Below are positions 1-13,287 of a stretch of 64,000 nt of DNA, piece by piece (position 1 is the first letter of the stretch; every line of letters starts with the position of its first letter). The notes under the pieces are model-generated. The model was given only the letters and a program-made list of their open reading frames with translations, made no database searches and was not told where the DNA came from. The DNA comes from Lingula anatina (Eukaryota; Brachiopoda; Lingulata; Lingulida; Lingulidae). The translations under genes were made by a program, and so were the position numbers. The stretch covers positions 255,136 to 319,135 of the forward strand of contig NW_019775564.1 in assembly GCF_001039355.2 (NCBI RefSeq), given 5' to 3'.

Positions 1-1182
1 GGTTTTAGGATCTGAAAATAATGTCAAGATTATCCTTCCATTTTAATGTGAAATGAAATATGGAGTCGTTAATGTTTGCTAATGTGTAGCTGTGTTATCA
101 CCATGTCCTTAGAGATTTCTCAGTTTGCCTGATTGAACGTTGGTCAACAGGTTCACAGTCTAGACCACGATAATTTTCAAATTAAATTGCGGGGTGGAAT
201 CATCTGGAAACTAATTGAGCTCATTCAGAAGCTGTGAACAAAGACCTTGCATATAAAATAAAGCAACTTTCTATAACTTGAAACAAAGTATTTGCATTGC
301 TAATGATCTTGAACTGAGTTCCAGAGCTGAAATAATTTTGTGGACTGGACTCATTTCAAATTAATGAACTTTAGGCCCAACTGTGGCGGCGCCATGATAT
401 TTTCTTTCTTTATTGTTATTCGGTCGAATGAGATATTTGCCTAACGCCTGAGAGTGAGGGGGTGTGACAAAATATTTTTTTAATTATTTTGGTTGGATAT
501 GATATTTGCCTTACGTCTGAGAGGGGTGTGTGTGGTAAGGTATTTTTTTATTATTTGGTTGGATTTTATGATTTTTTTCTTAAGAAACAATTTTGACATG
601 AATTTGCGTGAGCTTTTCATACCCCCCCCCCTTCTCAGACCCCCCTTATCACTGGGGTATGCAGGCTTGGCAGCCTGGCCTCACCAACAGTCTAAGTGAT
701 AAATAAGAATCCAGTCAAAAAGTGTTCTTAAGTATTATATCCTGACAGTTCATACCAAGAAGTACTCCAATCTACCGATACCATATCACTGCAGTACCGG
801 CGCAATGAGCTGTGGAAAAGATTGCTTCAAAAAAGTACAATAGTGACCACAAAATTCACCACCTTTCACCAACACGGAGTGAACTGTTTTATAAGGTTTG
901 AAGTGCCCAGATATTTAAAGTGCCAAACTTAAGAACAGTGAGAGCCTCGAGGACTTTTATACCCCGGGCATTGTCAACCTTTCAATCATTTTATGATTTA
1001 ACCAAATACATCCAAAGATTCACTTTTTGTGCAGTTCTTGAAAATGAAAACGTGTTTTTAATGACTTTAAAATTTATTTTAGAAACTTTTTAATGTGTGA
1101 TGTGTTTTTCTTCTTTTCTTTCTGTTTCTTACCATTTTACTACAATTAAATAGGTACCACCCAACTTTTAGTTGCAAATAAA

Positions 1183-1183
<1 letters not shown>

Positions 1184-1226
<43 letters not shown>
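1184..1226. repeat. (ATT)n microsatellite
   Basis: A perfect ATT trinucleotide run of about 14 units. It makes an artificial poly-Asn frame on the minus strand. Confidence 0.95.
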
Positions 1227-1227
<1 letters not shown>

Positions 1228-4075
1228 ATCTTGAATCTTGAATGTTGCCTACTCGGAATAATAAGCTTTGATAATTCACGCAAACAAAATTACTTTTGAG
1301 GTATTTAAGCCAATAACACTTTCGACAGTTTCAGGGCAAAATTTAAAACGATCACCAAACTCCACTGGTCGCCAGACGTCCCATTACATACATATTTTCT
1401 TCACGTTATTTTATCTGCCAAGGCGCCAAACATTCAGTATAAATAGACAATTTACTCTTAGATTATGGATTAGTCAAATATCAATATCTTGTTGACGTTC
1501 GCTTACATCCCTATCAAAAATATCAAACTCCTGACTTCTAGGCTTTAAGTCACGCACATCATGGTTACTTGGCTTCTTCGCGATAAAACAATACTTTATT
1601 GATAAATAGCTTCATGAGCGGACAAAGATGATAGTGTACTCGAAGAAGGAAGAACACTTTTTAAACGGTGAAGTGTACATTTGTATTGTTCAGTTCTAAC
1701 GGCTTTTAATCTTTATATTTCAGTTTTAAGTTGATAAATAATCCTTTGCGTATTTTACAGTTCAAACATGATTGTTTCCTGTATTTAATGACTGTCACCT
1801 TTGTCCGTTCAATTAGGTTGAACTTCATCAGTTTTATCTTGAGTGCCTCGATGCGTGTAAGGATCGCCGGGTTCCTAGACATAAAAAGTGCAGCTGGAAT
1901 TGCAATAATGATGAAGAAGAGGTAGGAGCTTCTCTAGCGCCTGATGCCCTAGCTGCCACTGCCGGTTGATAAGTCTTGTACAACACGTGTTAAAGCAGTT
2001 CTTGTAGGCTGCCGCTACAGTAACTGTGTAATTAATGGCTCTATTAGACCCGGTGCCTTCACAATATTCAGCTGGTGTGTTTTCATTTGGAAGCATGCTT
2101 AACTTGAACTTTTAAACTTCTGAAACAAAATGTGGACAATTTAGACAACATGTTAGCTTTCAAAGGCATTGCAATGTATTACAAAAGGGGCAGAATTTCC
2201 GTCTCTTAGTAACCATCTTACGTGAAAAAGAAATGTTAAATAAATAAATAGATAAATAAATATAGATGTATTTATGTGATTGCAACTAAAAATAACATAA
2301 CAAATCATAGCCGCTACACACTCACACACACGAAAGACATAAATCTCCACCTATACCTATACATAAGTCATACAGTATCTGTTTATATGTTACTGTTAGG
2401 GGTCATTCCGAAGTTTACCACCTAGAAACATGCCCCAGCGGTAGCTCCGTTTATGCTTACATAAACCTCTTCCCATCCCGCGGGGAGTTTAATGGACTGA
2501 AAGTCACGATAAGGCAGGTCACCGACCTCTAATCGGCAAAGTTGTGGCGAATATGAAATTCTGGAAGATGCAGCTTGTGATGGCCTTGTTTTCGGTCGTT
2601 GTCAAACAGAAGGGACCTCAAGAACTGTGTAAGCCATCACACCATTCACAATTACGTAGCCGTTCTCAGAAAAGTATCATCATCCATTACATTGTACAAC
2701 GTACTAAACTGCATTTCTAAGACACCAGAATTAAGTCATTGAGCGTGTAAAAATGGGAAAAGCTTCAGTTTACTAAGTAACAAAATACCACCCATCTATC
2801 TTGCTTGTATCTCATCTAGATTTTTCCAAGATCATTACGTCATACAACTCAAAATGTAGCTCTGCACTCCATAGCAAACACTTCATGTTCACAGTTGGAA
2901 AGCAAAGCTGTGCGTCGCAGTAGCTAGCACCATATGCGTAGACATGCGTATATATCCTCTAATACCCTCACGTTTGTTTTAAGGTTTGGAATCTTTGTAT
3001 GGGGGGTATGTGATGTTATATGTATATTGTATGTATATGTGAGCATTCGCCAAAACTCCAAAGTTTGTTATTTTTTATATGTATGTGGGGTATGTGTTTA
3101 TTATGTCCCTTGTCATTTGTATGACTTAGAACATACGGATACGTAATTTACTGATAGGTAATATACGGATAGACATTTACCGATAGGTTGTATACGGAAA
3201 GGTAATTTACGGATAGGTCACTTGCGGGTCGTCTTATCAAAACAGTGAAATATTATTCTGAGGTGTTTTACGATGAATTTCGATCATTAAGCGATATTCA
3301 AACACCAGGCCCTTCTGAAAATGGAAAACTGAAGTTGGCAATTAAAACACTTAGTAATTGCTCTTGATGACTTCAAATTAGAAGGCAACGCACATTTCTC
3401 GCACCCAAACTGATGTAACGTCTGACTTCAGTAGATTTACTTAAACCGGATATACCAACTGACGTCACAAGGCGTCCCACCGAACTATTGTATGTAATAC
3501 TAAATAGCGTATGACTTTATTGTTCAATGCAGGTGACGTCAGCTAGTCTGTTCACGAATTAAGCTAGAAAGGCTGTGTAGCCGCCTTAGACTCCGTCTTA
3601 CTATTATACTTAGTGTATGAAGCCCTGGCACTGACTTCATCCTATATCAAGTTGCACACCCTCTAGGCTGTTGTACTAACACCCGTGCAGAGGATGTTAC
3701 TCACTAGATGCTTGTTTTAGTGCGTCCACTTGTTACATAAAGTAGACAAGATCAGGCCTGATTGCTCGAGAAATGAATGGCGGTTAAGACTCGTAGAAGA
3801 ACGCGAACAAACGCTTCCTTGTTGCACTGTGAAAAGGGTGGCATTACTACAACTGTTCAAATTGATTAGGTGTGTACATTGCACAAAGGGGTTTACTGTC
3901 TTGCTAATGTTTTAACACGTGCTAAACGGACACATTCATGTATAGACAGATGAAGCTATCATGTGTTGCTAGGGCTGGGGGTGATGAAATACCTCGTCAT
4001 TCTAAAGTCGGTTTGATTTACTGTTAACGTAAAATGGCGTAGAAAATTAAAAAAAAACTATTAATGGCGTGCAAA

Positions 4076-4078
4076 AAA

Positions 4079-4113
<35 letters not shown>

Positions 4114-4114
4114 A
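4076..4114. repeat. (AAAT)n microsatellite
   Basis: A clean tetranucleotide run (AAATAAAT...), directly preceded by short A-rich sequence. It may be the degenerate tail of a retroposed element, but no such element is recognisable upstream. Confidence 0.9.
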
Positions 4115-5283
4115 GATCCAGACAGGTGGCTTACCACCCTATCTCTCCTCCATGTTCTAAGCCTGTGGGATATCAAAGTCAAGGTCTGGAAGAAAATTCA
4201 AACAATAATCTAAAAGAGATGGCATTTTGTCCAGAATTTCAATGAGCAAAATTGCGGTATTAGTCTTCGTCTCTTGCCACCGGTAGAGAGGAGATGCAGG
4301 GCTATGATATCCTTTGTGACTCTTCTTTTATGGCAGTTTAGAGGAAAACTCCATGGGATTTACCCGCCAAAATGGATTTTCCTGGGAAAACGAGCAATTT
4401 TTTCATACTCACGAATCGTTTATCTATCCTTCTCTGCACTTTGATTAAATTTATAAAGGTTGATTTAGTTTAAAATGACTGGCCAGTCATAATAACTAGC
4501 GACCATCTTCCTTAGCTGCGATGGAAGTATCTACATCAGGCACGCTCCAGAAAATATACTTTAAGGGGATTAATAATTTTTAAGGTGTATGTTAGGTCTT
4601 ACTAGAAACTGTGAATGGAAAAAATAAGGTTCTGGGGGTTTTCAAACCAATGGAGAATTCTTTGAAGTGGAGTGTTCTAAATGATCAATAGTTGAAAACA
4701 TGTCTTCACACTCGGCCTTCAGTTTTTCCTCTACATAATACCAAGTTACGGCGCAGTGGACATGATGTTAGTTAAACAACAGGGGAAAAAACTCAATCAA
4801 TTTAGAATTTACTTTTGTTCCAGGAGCACATCTAAAACCTATTCCTCCGGTCACGAGAGGTGTCCTAGTAGATCTTTAGTAGAGAAGAGGTTAAATGCAG
4901 TGTGCTACCTATTTACTACGGTTTGGTCTGGATTATTCGCATGGATGTCGAAACAATTTAAGATAGGTTTATAAAAACGAATGAGAAATCCAAGGCCTTT
5001 GTGTCTCTATTACCGCCATGTAACATTGCCCAAGGGTTAGTTTATCCCATCCTGACAAGCATCCTTCAAAGTAAACGGATGAAACTTAATGCATTCCTGC
5101 CTTAACTTAATAAATCCCAAACGCAAAGTAGAATAATCGTTGTTGATCCAAGATGCCCAAGTACGTTAGGCTGCGCTTTTCAGAAATTTGAGGAGAAATG
5201 TGGTATAGAAATCAAATAAAATGTCAGAAAGTGATTTATGCGGAAGTTAAGAATGTTAAAATGCCTTCTTGTATTTGTTAATA

Positions 5284-5840
5284 CAGGGTAACTAAAAAAA
5301 ATCGGAACCCATAAAAAATCATTAAATCCTACAAAGTTCCATGAAATTTCACGAAATTTGCTCGAAATGCCTTCTGCAGCTCACTCAACGCTACAATTGT
5401 TGCTGCTCAGTCTGTTCTGACATCGCTAGGTGGCAGTACTGAGGAAGTTTTGGACATCACTGGGATGACGCAGAGGCATAGATCAAGATGGACAGTGGTT
5501 CCAGCAAGACAGGGCCACCCCTACACATCAAATAGCTCCCTAGCCCGGCTGACAGAGCGATTTCAGGAACGACTGGTCAACAGAAAGTGTGACCTTGAGT
5601 GGGCACTGCATAAACCAGACTTGAACCCCCTAGAGTTTTATCTTTGGGGATATCTCAAAGATAATGAGTACCAGAACAATTAACCCTCAAGCAATTGCAA
5701 TTGGCGAACTGTAGGAAGAATCACAGAGAAAAATCAGGGAAATCCCAAGAGAGGAATGTGTTCGAGTAATTGACATTTTTCGCGACGTTTGCAAATGTGC
5801 ATCCAATGCCACAGAGGCCATTTGGAGTAAATTTTTAAAA
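5284..5840 (+). pseudogene. mariner/IS630-type transposase relic
   Basis: The + frame at about 5500-5683 reads like the C-terminal part of a Tc1/mariner (IS630 superfamily) DDE transposase. A degraded GHPYTSNSS block (usual form APPHTA) is followed by KPDLNPLEFYLWGYLKD, matching the family signature SPDLNPLDFFLWGYLK. The third catalytic acidic residue would lie in that signature. A stop follows at 5683. Homology seems to continue in other frames to about 5830, where a frame reads like the (R)RR..CI..C tail often seen at the end of these proteins. The left edge near 5285 (CAGGGTAACTAAA) may be a terminal repeat, but I cannot match a right end. It is clearly dead: no N-terminal domain, stops and frameshifts. 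Confidence 0.75.
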
Positions 5841-6394
5841 AAGAACATAACATGGAAACAAGGATGGCAAATTATAAATATATAATAAAAGAACCTCGCC
5901 GCTGTATGCACAACACTTGATGCGCTGAGCGGATGGTCGATGCTGTAGAGGTGATTCCATTGTGACAAATTCTCAACAACAGCATCCCCGAGAGAAAAGA
6001 AAGAGTTGTACCGCGTTTTTGCCAACAATCTTAATATCTCATCAGTTATATTTCTTCCTACTGTTCACCCAAGCCGCCAGGAAATGGAGGCAGAAGTTAA
6101 ACAGGCTGGAGGTGGACCTGACTTAACAGTGAATTACATTGATAAGAGAAAATGTTATTAGATGTTCCCAGAAACAATATCGTATTTTTAATAAATTTTT
6201 TTAACAAAAAAGCGGTAAAATGAAAGCTACACGAAAGCCACGTGACAGCCAACTTACACCACAGACTGTCTGCATATTCCTTCCATCAGAATGAAGCACG
6301 TGGCGCAAGCAAGGGACCCTGTTAAACCTGACTTTGTGAAATGTGAATTAACGAATTGGTTATTTATTTTTTTATTTTTTTTTTTTTGTGTGTG

Positions 6395-6560
6395 TGTGAC
6401 ACAAATGTGTCTGTACATATAGCCGTCGCCTGTGTTTGTGTGTGTGTGACACAAATGTGTCTGTACATATAGCCGTCGCCTGTGTTTGTGTGTGTGTGAC
6501 ACAAATGTGTCTGTACATATAGCCGTCGCCTGTGTCTGTACATATAGCCGTCGCCTGTGT
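6395..6560. repeat. 50-bp tandem repeat with (GT)n core
   Basis: Three near-identical 50-bp units, each with a GT run, GACACAAATGTGTC and ending ATAGCCGTCGCC, followed by a 25-bp partial unit. ACACAAATGTGT within each unit is itself palindromic. The open frames across it on the minus strand are repeat artefacts. Confidence 0.95.
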
Positions 6561-8260
6561 TTGGCGTGGTTGTCATCGTCGCCGTTGCCGTTGCCGTGCA
6601 CTTTCACCGATAACACGATAAGTGGAAAACCATTTTACTTTTTGGATTGAAACTTACAGAACTGATGAATATTCATAATACGCAGGTCAAGTTTAAAAAT
6701 CAGCCTGATCGTACCATTTCCCAATTGTATGCTTTTTTCGCTTTTTAGGATATTTCATCCGCTGTTTTACAAATGAAATGAAAACCATGTCATAATTTGC
6801 TTTAAAACTTGCAGGACTGATTCAAATCTCTGATATATAGATCAAGTTCGAATATTAGATTGATTACTTTTTTTTGTTGAAGTTACATGTATGGTGGCTT
6901 TTCCTCATATTCAATTCTCAGGCATGTAAACAGTCTCAGTATTGAACTTATTATATTTGTAAAAGTGTTCTTTGAAATTTTCTGCATCTCAACAATTCTG
7001 TTAGTTGATTGTATAAAAGTATGGCAAATCTGTCATCGTGTATTGTGTAATAAAGAGTCAAATCAGTGTAGTTTGTCAGATTCAATTCCTCATTATTTTC
7101 GGAATCTCAGAATGGAGCAAATTGGGCATTTAAATTGTTCTATTGATATTTTACCATCTTAAAAAAATAATTGATTATTTTAAATGAAAATAAATTTCTT
7201 ATTGTATATTATTTAATAAGTGTTGAAAATGAAAATCACACATCTCAGTGCTTGTGTACATATTTGCATTTTAACGTGTGAGTTTTCATGGGCCTGAAGA
7301 CCAAGGCTGGTCACGTTTTTAAAATATCTATGTTACCTGCAGTGCATAATTTAAAACTAGTGATGATTATAAGCTGTTAAGTATTAAGTTACGCTGCATC
7401 AAAATTGATAAAAATATTTTGTGCACTGCCACTGCAAATGCTCTAAAAGGCAAATTGTGTTACTTACTATTTAGTAATTTCCAAGAATGATTGGCATACA
7501 GCTCAAATTGGCAAACCAACTTGACTGGATTATTTTTCCTTCTTGTTGTCTGTACATTTGACAGCTTCGCTGTCTTTTGGGGCACTGAAATGTATTATCA
7601 CACACAAATATTGTGCACTCATAAATGGACACTCCTGCCTCGTACTCATGACGTCAGTTCAGGAACTATTTGTCATATGGCAGAGGTGACAGCCATGCGA
7701 CTGGTAATGGCGCATTGCCATCGCCTGAGATCGTATCAGCCACGGCTTGTACGGTTGGGTAGCACTTAGGCAGGAGAATTGATTCTCAACACTCTGTGGT
7801 GTCTGCTGTGTTATAGTTTCTCAGTGCACAAATATCGTGCTATGCTGCACGTACGGCTGGTCCATATACCGCCTGGATTGACACATTAACAATAATTGCA
7901 CGCCAATGCAGAAAAATTCTCACGCTTTTTTTTTTCACTAATGCAATAACATAATAGCTTTATTAGGCCAGTCTCAATCTCAATCAATACGGAATCTGTG
8001 CCGAACCCTAAGTACCGTTTTTTTCCCTGTTTTGAAAGGCTTGACTTTTTACAAACTTTAAATTCTCGAGTTCATCAAAATATAAAATAATTCTTACCAG
8101 TGTAATTTGTTTTGCTGTAAACCTTCAAACCCTCTCCCAAAATGGGAACATTTAATTCGAAAAAAATCGTCTCACTCTGTCATATAAACCCTAGTTACAG
8201 AAATTATCATGCTGACCAATGACGGGGTAGAGATCTCAGGAGTAGGAGAAAAATAGATCT
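6561..8260. other. No gene recognised; intergenic
   Basis: AT-rich sequence without recognisable coding exons, element termini or RNA genes. Open frames at 6887-7162 and 7491-7769 have no family features I recognise and no supporting splice context. Confidence 0.45.
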
Positions 8261-8261
8261 G

Positions 8262-8445
8262 ACCCTTGTTTATAATGAGATCATACTTATTAACTGTTTA
8301 TAATGAGATCTTGCTTACTGTTCATAATTAGGTCTGAATATCTGTTTATGATGAGATGTAGCTAACTGTTTATGATGAGACCTGACTTACAGTTTATCAC
8401 GAGATATGACTAACATTTAATAAGGAAATCTGATTAACATTATAT
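8262..8445. repeat. Degenerate ~28-31 bp tandem repeat
   Basis: About six imperfect units built on CTGTTTATAATGAGATCT followed by a short TGACTAA-like spacer. The units diverge strongly toward the right (ACAGTTTATCACGAGAT, then ACATTTAATAAGGAAAT), so the array is old. Confidence 0.7.
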
Positions 8446-8807
8446 CAATGACTTTGTGTGTATTGTCATCGAGGGCCCTTACGTTGAATTATTAACACGG
8501 CAACGCCATTCACCGTGTCATAAAATAGAAACCCATCTGTGAATTCTAATTCTTAAGTCTTATTTATTTTCTTTAATAATCTTCAATTATCTTGAAAACG
8601 TATGATTTGTAAATAAGAGCATATATCAAATATAAAAGAAAAAGGTTAATTTCGAGCATTTACATTATATTCCACTAAAACAATATATTAAGATCAACTA
8701 CATTTTAACAAACACGGGTCGATTTCCTGGGTGATCGTAGAATGCGCGTCTTGGTAGTAAGTATAGATATAGGCAATATCACGAAACTTGCACTTCCATT
8801 TTTGACA

Positions 8808-8955
8808 ACAGTGTCTGCGTACAGAACAGGAATTTAGTGTCTTTCTTTTCAAGCTCCCGGTTTCCAAGCTGATCTCAATGCACAGTGTCTGCGTACAGAA
8901 CAGGAATTTAGTGTCTTGCTTTTCAAGCTCCCGGTTTCCAAGCTGATCTCAATGC
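8808..8955. repeat. 74-bp tandem duplication
   Basis: The block beginning CAGTGTCTGCGTACAGAAC and ending GCTGATCTCAATG occurs twice in direct tandem with a 74-bp period and one visible substitution (CTTTCTT versus CTTGCTT). This is a very recent duplication in noncoding DNA. Confidence 0.95.
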
Positions 8956-10841
8956 AATCAACAGAGCCTGCTGGCACATTAGCCGTCTCAACTATCGCAT
9001 TTAACATGAAACGTTAACTTGTGACCAGATCAAAAAAATCTTTACAAACTCCATGAATAGAAGCAGAATGTTATTTTTGACAAATATTTTTTTTTACATA
9101 TTTGGCAGCAATAATCTGGAAAATATAATAATGGTAATTTGCCATGATTTAGCTACAATATGTATGTGCGTGCGGAGTGTAAACATTGATTCAAATAAAG
9201 AAATGTGGATTAAAGGGATAGTAACTCTTCGTTTTGGCCAAAAAATGAATTTTCCTGGAGTAAACAAGAATTTTCCCATAATTACTAATTTTTACATTCA
9301 AAGTTAGTCCCTGTTTTTTTTCCTAAAGAGTTTTGTTTTTAGCCATCAATGGAGGTCACTTGGTCTACAGACAAGCTCAGATATCAGAATAATAGCTATA
9401 ACTGCCCTTTTTGTGGTACAATAGAATATATTATATTTCACAATGTTTTTAATGTGAAATATAGATCTCATACGGAGAGTTATTATCCCCTTTAATATAG
9501 CATGCATAATGTAAAACATACCAGAATTATCACTGTCCTCAACGTACCTCGTTCTTTGGAGTTCAAACCCCTTGATTATGAAAATCAAAGCAGTAAAGTT
9601 ATCACCAACGGAGAAGACTTGGTTCACCACTCCCGACCACTCCTCGGTAAACAGATTAGGTCAACATACCCGGTAATTTCATTTATGGCAAATGTTTTTC
9701 CGTGACAAAGATGTCTCTAACGCCAACAGTGACATTGAGCCGGGGATAAGTCAATTGTTTCATTTGTCTGTCTCAACTTGAAGGCTATGATTTGTGCGAG
9801 CTACTTGATTGTGCATTTCCATTTTTATTCACAATTCCCTGGAGTTCGACAGAAGAGGAGAGCGTATCCGGATTCAGAGTGGCACTCAGGATATGGATCA
9901 GTCTAATGAGAAACGGTCTTTTGTACCAGTGGCATATTGGGAACCTTTTTTTATCAAGGTCAAGGTGTCTACAGCAGTATGAGGGGCTACTAGGACGCAG
10001 GGAGATGCTTACTTTCTGCTTAGGAACCAAGGCTCTGTATTGTGTAAGACTGCCATCCCAGCCACTGACCTGAAAGCTGATAATGGGACTGTTGGTAGTA
10101 ATATCACATGATAACTGTTTATATGTGTACACGACTTCCAGCTCAATTCAAAGTGAACAATCGATTGTCTCTGCCGTTATTATTGCGACCATGGCTTTGT
10201 AAGGGGTAAAGCACTCCTACTTCTCCTTGGATGTTGTAAGTGAAGACAGGGTCACAGAGTTACCCGTGACGTGAATAATCGAGCTAAATAATCGAAAGCC
10301 AGAGGTCGTCGAGCAGCGCCATTTGTGTACCACATTCTAATTATTGGCTTATTACCACTTGAGATAACGTTACATTGAATCTTTTGATATGTTCAGGTCT
10401 TCAATCCTGGGAGTACGGCTTGGGGGAGAGACTAAACGCACCGTCTGAGCATTAATTGTGTGTATAACGTGAATGAACACATTAATAAGACAAAAACAGC
10501 AAGATAGGAAATTATCAATCCATATGATTGAACTAATTTCACGAACGCCAAGGGTACTTCACACTCATCAATTGTTAATCGATACGTTTTACGCTGTGCT
10601 CTTTTTGGTTGATAATTAACACACTCTAATGTTGAAAAGCAGGCTTTTCTGTTCACCTGATTAAAAGTGCCGTTTTAAATGGAGGAAAAGATTGACACCA
10701 TGATAACGGCATTAACAGCAGAGAACTACAAGTCAGACAAGCAGAGTCGGCCATATCAAGAGCACGGATTCTCCTTCAGCCTCCACTTACACACATATCC
10801 TATGTTCTCAGAACTCTGAACCGCATTTTCATGATAGAAAT
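8956..10841. other. No gene recognised; 5' flank of the CCN-like gene
   Basis: No coding exon is evident. The overlapping open frames around 9785-10132 on both strands have no recognised motif. The segment next to 10842 may carry the promoter and 5' UTR of the following gene, but I see no diagnostic core element. Confidence 0.4.
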
Positions 10842-11678
10842 ATGGCATTTGTGCACCAAATGTGCCGCCGTCTAAACTCTAAGACTCTCTGGTACCATCA
10901 AGCTCTCAATGTCGGAAGAATATCTATACTAGTTATTGGAGCTGTAACTGTTCTGACACTGTGTCTTCTGATTCCCTTTCAGTACACTGATGTTTGTCGT
11001 GGGCCATGCCAATGCACGGAGCAGTCCATCACGTGTCAGGAAGGGGTGGGAGGGGTGAAAGACGGCTGTAATTGCTGTTTTATTTGCGCCCGTCAACAAG
11101 GAGAGACCTGTAACAAAAGGGACATATGTGACGAGGCTAAAGGACTCACGTGTGACACAACATTCGGAGATGGCACCAATGGACGCGGGATATGTAGAGG
11201 TACGTAGAAATATTGGTTAATGTTACGTTTATCGGTTCTAAATATGCACGGTTTCTGCAAACTCTGTCATATGCTCCCAGGACAAAAACACACACACACA
11301 TCTTTTGTGTGAATAAAATGCCAAAACGGACCCCAAATGTTTATTAAAACTACAGTGTTTATGTCGTCTTTGCCTAAACTAGCGGTGTAATTGTTTCAGC
11401 AAAAGAAGCCAAATCCTGTGAAGTTGACGGCAAGGTCCACGAGGATGGTTCCCAGTGGTACAAAGACTGCCGCACTATGTGCACATGCCAGAATGGTAAC
11501 TACGGCTGTGTCTCTGTATGTCCACAAGAACAGACCAAACCCACCAACCCCAACTGTCAGCTGGTCACAGTCAGAGGCAAGTGCTGCAGGGAATGGATGT
11601 GTCACGTTCCCAGAGCCAGGATACGGCAGCCGCCGCCAACCAAATCTGACTATCAGAACACAGAGGAAATTGTACGAG
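10842..11678 (+). CDS. CCN-like secreted protein, IGFBP and VWC exons (3' incomplete)
   Basis: Two exons are visible: 10842-11199 and 11400-11678. The intron is GT(ACGT)...TTTCAG, and the second exon is a 279-nt symmetric phase 1-1 module. The start ATG gives an N-terminal hydrophobic segment (about residues 27-46), a likely signal peptide or signal anchor. A cysteine-rich IGFBP-like domain follows, with GCNCCFIC (residues 75-82; family consensus GCGCCxxC) and ARQxGExC...CDxxKGLxCD as in CCN (CYR61/CTGF/NOV) proteins. Exon 2 encodes a von Willebrand type C domain: CEVDGK, CTCQNG, CVSVCP and CCREWMC. CCN proteins are matricellular ligands with IGFBP-VWC-TSP1-CT order. I find no TSP1 or CT exon downstream before the gap at 13739 or after it, so the gene is truncated, has a two-domain architecture, or is broken by the assembly. 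A VWC/IGFBP protein outside the CCN family is the alternative. Confidence 0.75.
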
Positions 11679-13116
11679 GTATTTACTATAGAAAGATGTT
11701 CACAGCCCACTGTTAGAATAGTTTATTAGTAACTATGTAAAAAACGTTCCTGTAGCAAACGTTTCCAAATCAGACATACAAGTATAGCGCAGGTCTGGTA
11801 ATTATGTACCCCGGCCTCTTTCAAACAAGTTTTCTGAACATGACTTCTAGCACAGATTCTTCTACCAATAAATGCCCAGTCATTGTTAAATCAAACGTTT
11901 CCTGCCCACTGTCGGTCTGTGTCAGTCGTGGGATCAGGGTCGTTGTACCTTTATGACCTTCATTGCTAAGTGCAGCATTGATTGTGCACGTATCATTGGC
12001 ACTGTATGGCCTAACTCGGGTTAGACCACGAGGCAAAGCTTCATGACACCCGTTTCAGGTTAAAGTACAGTGAATAGTAAATGCTTCTGTTGCACAAGCT
12101 CGTCTATTGGTTTTTCTCCACAATACTGACGGGTGACTGCAACAACAGGATGAGAGCATAAAATCAGGCCAAAGATGGCCAAGATATATAAGGTGGGAAG
12201 TTTGGGTGTAGGGGTGTTCTACCACAAATTGTCCATTTCTGACGCTGAGGAATTAAGCAAACACAATCCTTAGCCAAGAGACTGCTTAGAAAAGTCTTAT
12301 GTGACGATAATTTATTTACCACGATTGTCCATTCTGCCAATGTATGGCGTGCCAAAACGACAATTCTCTTTATTACTGTGACTTCAGAAGAAAACAAGAT
12401 TTACATTAGACCTTTCCCTCATGGTCCCCTCTTGCAAATGTTCCCTATCACTTACCATACATTTCACAAAGGTCGCTCCTTACACGTCATACAGGCAGTT
12501 CCTTACAAGTCAAATTGCGCTTATTTATTTTGAGTGTAATGTGTGTTAACGAGACAACCTGTCAGGACTCCCTACTTATGCAACGTGATTTTGGTTTGGA
12601 GGTCAGTTTAATCTCCTTGAACATAGCAGATGTACCATCACAGATCATAACACCCCCACTGTCACTGGATAGACCGCTAATGTGACATTAGTAGCGGCGT
12701 ACGCGTGTGTGACAGCATCAGTACTCTTTAACTCACTGCAATATGTAACCTAGCCCGACACATCCTCTATGCTTCAAACACCAACCAAATTAACTTAGCA
12801 AATTACCATAATCAAACTCTACTCTGGTTTCTCTGACAGGATTATGTGGACTAAATTGGCGTTTAATACATCCTTCTTGCTCATCACTTCACGTGTCTGC
12901 TTTAAGGAACTTGTTATTTTGCCAACCATACAAAGTGTCAGGATATAGTCTGTTAGATAAGTGAGAGGAGAGGATGTTGCCATCAGCTATCTGAAGATTA
13001 ACCTCGGAATAAAACTAGTTTCGGAATTGATGGTCTGAGGTAACCTTGTGTGTGGTTGTGATTTGATCCCGCTTAGTTCCGTAGCTGATATGTGAATAAC
13101 CGTGATCGCGCATGTG
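11679..13116. other. Intron or 3' flank of the CCN-like gene; no exon recognised
   Basis: The exon ending at 11678 has a normal donor, so this should be intron. I see no TSP1-like or cystine-knot exon. The open frames at 11821-12397 (minus) show no known features. Confidence 0.4.
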
Positions 13117-13260
13117 TGGCAGGAATGGTAGTCCTAGGAATGAAGTCCTGAGTCCCATGTGATTACTACAGGTTTGGGCTAGTCAATATGACAGGAATTA
13201 TAGTCCTAGGAATGAATGTCCGGGGGCCCATATGATAAATGCAGGTTTGGGTGAGTCGGA
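13117..13260. repeat. Two ~72-bp imperfect tandem units (element end)
   Basis: Two units, starting at 13117 and 13189, share GGCAGGAATGGTAGTCCTAGG / GACAGGAATTATAGTCCTAGG, a CCCATATGAT-like middle and CAGGTTTGGG. The start of each unit is the approximate reverse complement of part of the adjacent 59-bp minisatellite (CCTAGCAGACTTCAATTCCTG), which suggests they belong to one mobile element. Confidence 0.75.
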
Positions 13261-13287
13261 GTATAGGGGATTAAATATGGGACGCAT

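Larger units (their letters stand above)
1..5283. other. No gene recognised; AT-rich noncoding DNA
   Basis: I find no coding exon, RNA gene or element with recognisable ends here. The open frames are short, low in complexity and lack protein-like composition. The region holds two simple repeats, listed separately. Unrecognised lineage-specific or noncoding RNA genes cannot be excluded by eye. Confidence 0.5.

Noticed and set aside
6254-6616. 120-aa and 70-aa minus-strand frames with repeated THTNTGDGYMYRH-like units
   Set aside because: They are translations of the 50-bp (GT)-containing tandem repeat, with no independent coding evidence.
9785-10132. 115-aa minus-strand and 93-aa plus-strand overlapping frames
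   Set aside because: No recognised motif on either strand and no splice context; overlapping chance frames are as likely.
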